Shown: piece by piece, positions 39,029 to 41,522 of the stretch
Numbering within the stretch: position 1 is the first letter of the stretch
How the letters are laid out: each line of letters starts with the position of its first letter
Assembly (NCBI GenBank): GCA_944332215.1
Contig: CALVJP010000020.1
Span: 1 to 41,522 of the forward strand
Origin: an uncultured Bacilli bacterium
GTDB taxonomy: Bacteria > Bacillota_I > Bacilli_A > RF39 > UBA660
DNA length: 41,522 nt
Reading direction: 5' to 3'
Notes under the pieces: model-generated
Told to the model about the DNA's origin: nothing
Database searches by the model: none
The model's input: the letters and a program-made list of their open reading frames with translations, nothing else
Made by a program: the position numbers and the translations under genes

Positions 39029-40443
39029 TGAGTAAATATAAATGTAAATTATGTGGCCATATTTATGATGAAATGGTCGAGAAAGTTAAGTTTGATGACT
39101 TACCTGATGATTGGAAGTGCCCCCTTTGTGGGGCTCCCAAATTTTTGTTTGAAAAAATGGCTGATGAAGAAAAAGCCGCAGTAAAAAAGGAAATTGTTAA
39201 GTTGGCTGACAATAAAATTGAAAATTATCTTAAAGAATATGAACGCGAAAATGAAGCAGCCGAAGTATATATGAATGATATTCATGAAATGGCAAAAACA
39301 GGAAAACCTTTGATGAGTGCGATGAGTACTAATTTGCCGATGGCTAGTTTTAATGATGTTTTAATTTTGGGGGCTCAATTAAATCCAATGCCCCTTAAAA
39401 GTACTAAAGAAGTCAGTTTACAAACAGTGATTGGTAAAAAGGCAAAGAAGCCCTTAATTATTGAAAGTCCAATTATTATTTCTCATATGTCTTTTGGTGC
39501 TTTATCTAAAGAAGCTAAAATAGCTTTGGCTAAAGGAAGTGCTGAGGCTAAAACAGCTACTTCTAGTGGGGAAGGTGGCATTCTGCCAGAGGAAATTGAG
39601 GCTGCTTATGGCTATATTTTTGAATATGTACCTAATAAGTATAGTGTAAATGACGATAATTTGAAACGAGTGTCAGCTATTGAAATTAAAATTGGTCAAG
39701 GGACCAAACCTGGAATGGGTGGCCATTTGCCTGGCTCAAAAGTAACTGAGGAAATTGCCAAGATTCGTGGCAAAGAAATAGGGGAAGATATTGTTAGCCC
39801 ATCGCGATTTGAAGAAATTAAAACGAAAGAAGATTTAAAAGTTTTAGTTAGTGATTTACGAGTGAAATCAGAAGGTAGACCAATTGGAATAAAACTGGCT
39901 GCTGGCCATATTGAAGAAGATTTAGAGTGGGTGACTTATGCCGATCCTGATTTTATTACGATTGATGGTCGTGGGGGAGCTACGGGTTCAAGTCCTAAAA
40001 TGATTAGAGATGCTACATCGGTGCCAACCATTTATGCTTTACATAGAACCTTAAAGTATTTAAAGAAACATAATTTGGATATTGATGTGATTATTACTGG
40101 TGGACTTCGTACTTCAGCGGATTTTGCGAAAGCTTTAGCCATGGGGGCGACAGCGATTGCGATTGCTTCAGCGGCTATGATGGCTCTAGCTTGTCAGCAG
40201 TACCGTATTTGTAATAGTGGAAAATGTCCAGTCGGAATTGCTACCCAGGATGATATTTTACGCAGTCGTTTAGATGTGAAGATGAGTGCTAAAAGGCTGG
40301 AAAATTATTTGCTAGCTGTTAATGAAGAATTACGTATGTTTGGGCAAATTACAGGCCATGAAAATATTCACGAACTAGGTTTGCAAGACATTGTAACGAC
40401 GAGCCGAGAAATTTCCAAGTATACGGATATTAAACATGTCTAG
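39028..40443 (+). CDS. Rubredoxin-domain fusion to FMN-dependent glutamate synthase-like protein
   Basis: 471 residues. Residues 1-45 form a rubredoxin domain (CKLCG, CPLCGAPKFLF; cysteines 6, 9, 31, 34). After a helical linker the rest is the FMN-binding, TIM-barrel domain of the glutamate synthase large subunit (SHMSFGALSKEAKIAL, SSGEGG, IKIGQGTKPGMGGHLPG, ITIDGRGGATGSSP), with the iron-sulfur cysteines near CNSGKCPVGIATQ. No glutamine amidotransferase domain is present. In this setting the rubredoxin end may pass electrons to or from the rubrerythrin coded next to it. The physiological reaction is unknown. Confidence 0.9.
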   Translation: MSKYKCKLCGHIYDEMVEKVKFDDLPDDWKCPLCGAPKFLFEKMADEEKAAVKKEIVKLADNKIENYLKEYERENEAAEVYMNDIHEMAKTGKPLMSAMSTNLPMASFNDVLILGAQLNPMPLKSTKEVSLQTVIGKKAKKPLIIESPIIISHMSFGALSKEAKIALAKGSAEAKTATSSGEGGILPEEIEAAYGYIFEYVPNKYSVNDDNLKRVSAIEIKIGQGTKPGMGGHLPGSKVTEEIAKIRGKEIGEDIVSPSRFEEIKTKEDLKVLVSDLRVKSEGRPIGIKLAAGHIEEDLEWVTYADPDFITIDGRGGATGSSPKMIRDATSVPTIYALHRTLKYLKKHNLDIDVIITGGLRTSADFAKALAMGATAIAIASAAMMALACQQYRICNSGKCPVGIATQDDILRSRLDVKMSAKRLENYLLAVNEELRMFGQITGHENIHELGLQDIVTTSREISKYTDIKHV

Positions 40444-40466
40444 GTAGGCTAAATAGCCTATCTTTT
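40444..40466 (+). terminator. Terminator of the perR operon
   Basis: GTAGGCT, loop AAAT, AGCCTAT, then CTTTTG. Starts right after the TAG stop. Confidence 0.7.
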
Positions 40467-40537
40467 GTTTAATCTTTATGTTTAATATTATACGTGTTAT
40501 AATATATTTGCAATAAAATTTAAGAGGTGGTCAATAG

Positions 40538-40936
40538 ATGAAAAGTTTGGAGTTTGGGGCCGATGAAATTAAAGATCATCGGTTATTGGCGATTTTAGCT
40601 TATATAATTCCTTTTGTTCCATTTTTGGTTAATAAAAGAAGTCAGTGGGTGAGGTTTCATGCTACACAGGGAATGAATTTATTATTGATCTGGCTTATTT
40701 ATGGTGGACTTAGTTTTATTTTGATTTCTTTGGTCAAGGTTACTGATAATTGCCCAGAATGGATTGGAGCTGAATTAGAAAGTTATTGCTTGATGACGCC
40801 TTGGTGGGTTACTGTTCCGTTAATGATTTTAGGCATAGGCTTATTATGCCTATGTATTATTGGGATTATTCATGTTCTTAAAGGCGAGGGGAAGAAATTG
40901 CCATTAATCGGGAAACTAGATATTTTTAGAATGTAG
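40538..40936 (+). CDS. DUF4870/Tic20-like membrane protein
   Basis: 132 residues with three to four hydrophobic helices. HRLLAILAYIIPFVPFLVNKRS, cut as AILAYIIPFVPFLV and VRFHATQGMNL, is the typical DUF4870 opening (helix, then F-H-A-x-Q-G). Function unknown. GAGGTGG precedes the ATG. The DUF4186 gene follows after 7 bases. Confidence 0.85.
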   Translation: MKSLEFGADEIKDHRLLAILAYIIPFVPFLVNKRSQWVRFHATQGMNLLLIWLIYGGLSFILISLVKVTDNCPEWIGAELESYCLMTPWWVTVPLMILGIGLLCLCIIGIIHVLKGEGKKLPLIGKLDIFRM

Positions 40937-40943
40937 GCGCTTT

Positions 40944-41303
40944 ATGGATAGAATATTAACTAAATTAGCTCTTTCTAAATTTCGAAGTAGTTTTAAGTTG
41001 GGGTCTAAAGAGTTAGATTATGTCAAGAAGAAAGGTCTTGGGGTGATAGAGGAGCATGCCCGAGATTTTGTTAGGAAAAGATTGGCTCCGGCAGAAATTA
41101 TTAATGATGGCAAGCAAACACCAATGCGTGGTCATCCTGTCTTTGTGGCTCAACATGCTACGGCGACATGTTGTCGCAATTGTTTATTTAAGTGGCACCA
41201 TATTAAGCCGGGCTATGTACTTACGGATCGTGAGATAAACTATATAGTGCGGTTAATTATGCTCTGGATTACGCAACAAATGAATGAAAGTGATAGAAAG
41301 TAG
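40944..41303 (+). CDS. DUF4186 domain protein
   Basis: 119 residues matching DUF4186 throughout: SKFRSSF, HARDFVRKRLAPA, NDGKQTPMRGHPVFVAQHAT, CCRNCLFKWHHI, a final W-I-T-Q-Q. The His and Cys pattern (H, H, CC..C, H) suggests a metal site, possibly an HNH-like fold, but no activity is proven. The binding site is a weak GTAGGCGC. Confidence 0.88.
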   Translation: MDRILTKLALSKFRSSFKLGSKELDYVKKKGLGVIEEHARDFVRKRLAPAEIINDGKQTPMRGHPVFVAQHATATCCRNCLFKWHHIKPGYVLTDREINYIVRLIMLWITQQMNESDRK

Positions 41304-41522
41304 TAACGCTTTTATATTGTATTGAATATAATATAGAGAATGAATAATTGTAAAATTTTATGTAAATTTAGGCTAAAAGTGGGTAAATATTATGAAATTG
41401 GTGTTAAACATTAGTTAAAATGATACCGATTTATAATGTGGATAACAAACAAAGGTAAACCTTGTTTGTAGTCATAGCATAATCGATGAAATCTAAAAAG
41501 CAAGGGTTTCATGAACTCACTT
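41304..41522 (+). promoter_or_regulatory. Promoter and hairpin leader of a gene beyond the window
   Basis: TATAAT lies at 41432-41437. About eight bases later a hairpin begins: ACAAACAAAGG (41445-41455), loop TAAA, CCTTGTTTGT (41460-41469), with one bulged A. A second repeat, ATGAAA/TTTCAT, follows near 41487-41512. No gene is seen before the window ends. Confidence 0.4.

Noticed and set aside
1-41522. CRISPR arrays, tRNA and rRNA genes
   Set aside because: No regularly spaced repeats, no TTCGANNC-type tRNA arm and no rRNA-like conserved stretches were found when reading both strands.

Overview
The window is AT-rich (a G+C content near 30 percent by eye), densely coded, and reads with the standard bacterial code: tryptophan is TGG throughout, and TGA ends yqfC, yqfD and the U32 gene. 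Gene content points to a low-GC Bacillota. There is a yqfC-yqfD-ybeY-dgkA-era-yqzL-recO cluster, sepF-divIVA-ileS, T-box leaders before glyS and ileS, a one-chain glycyl-tRNA synthetase, sigK, an LtaS-type lipoteichoic acid synthase and a SipW-type signal peptidase. Rubrerythrin and rubredoxin-domain proteins under a Fur/PerR regulator suggest an anaerobe. Sporulation genes (sigK, yqfC, yqfD) suggest that at least part of a sporulation programme is kept. An uncultured gut Bacilli or Clostridia lineage fits, but the exact order cannot be fixed from sequence reading alone.

Layout. 1-6291: surface and envelope genes. Two proteins with different N-terminal export signals (SipW/TasA type and type IV pilin type) share one C-terminal domain; they are followed by a small membrane protein, a tandem periplasmic-binding/degenerate-GGDEF sensor and a YihY/BrkB membrane protein. 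6292-10767: a candidate structured RNA with its own terminator, an LtaS-like synthase with a coupled membrane protein, a short terminator-ended transcript, and a secreted beta-repeat/FIVAR protein with a sortase-like tail. 10768-15499: the yqfC to recO cluster, including the 29-codon yqzL. 15500-18593: a helicase-associated-domain-only protein, a gene-poor stretch, then a very compact T-box and glyS. 18594-22769: sepF, divIVA, T-box, ileS. 22770-26771: an L,D-transpeptidase-like protein, sigK, a tail-anchored protein, and a PadR/HAAS-domain regulator pair.

26772-32557 is the most interesting block. Three paralogous SipW-dependent, TasA/camelysin-like secreted proteins are followed by a signal peptidase with an unusual polytopic N-terminal half and a DUF5305-like membrane protein. 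Each of the three subunit genes has a 17-nt-spacer promoter. Exactly nine bases after the -10 box each carries the same short hairpin-forming element, so each mRNA should begin with nearly the same 5' structure. Between the first and second subunit genes sit a long imperfect palindrome and an IS481-like element whose transposase has an in-frame TGA; a 24-bp direct repeat flanks the pair.

32558-41522: a U32-family protein, an RNHCP zinc protein, a coiled-coil membrane protein, a Cof-type HAD hydrolase and a medium-chain zinc dehydrogenase. Then comes a tight peroxide/oxygen-defence operon (perR-like, rubrerythrin, rubredoxin-glutamate-synthase-like fusion), and finally a DUF4870-like membrane protein, a DUF4186 protein and the promoter/leader of a gene beyond the window. 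No rRNA, tRNA or CRISPR array was seen.
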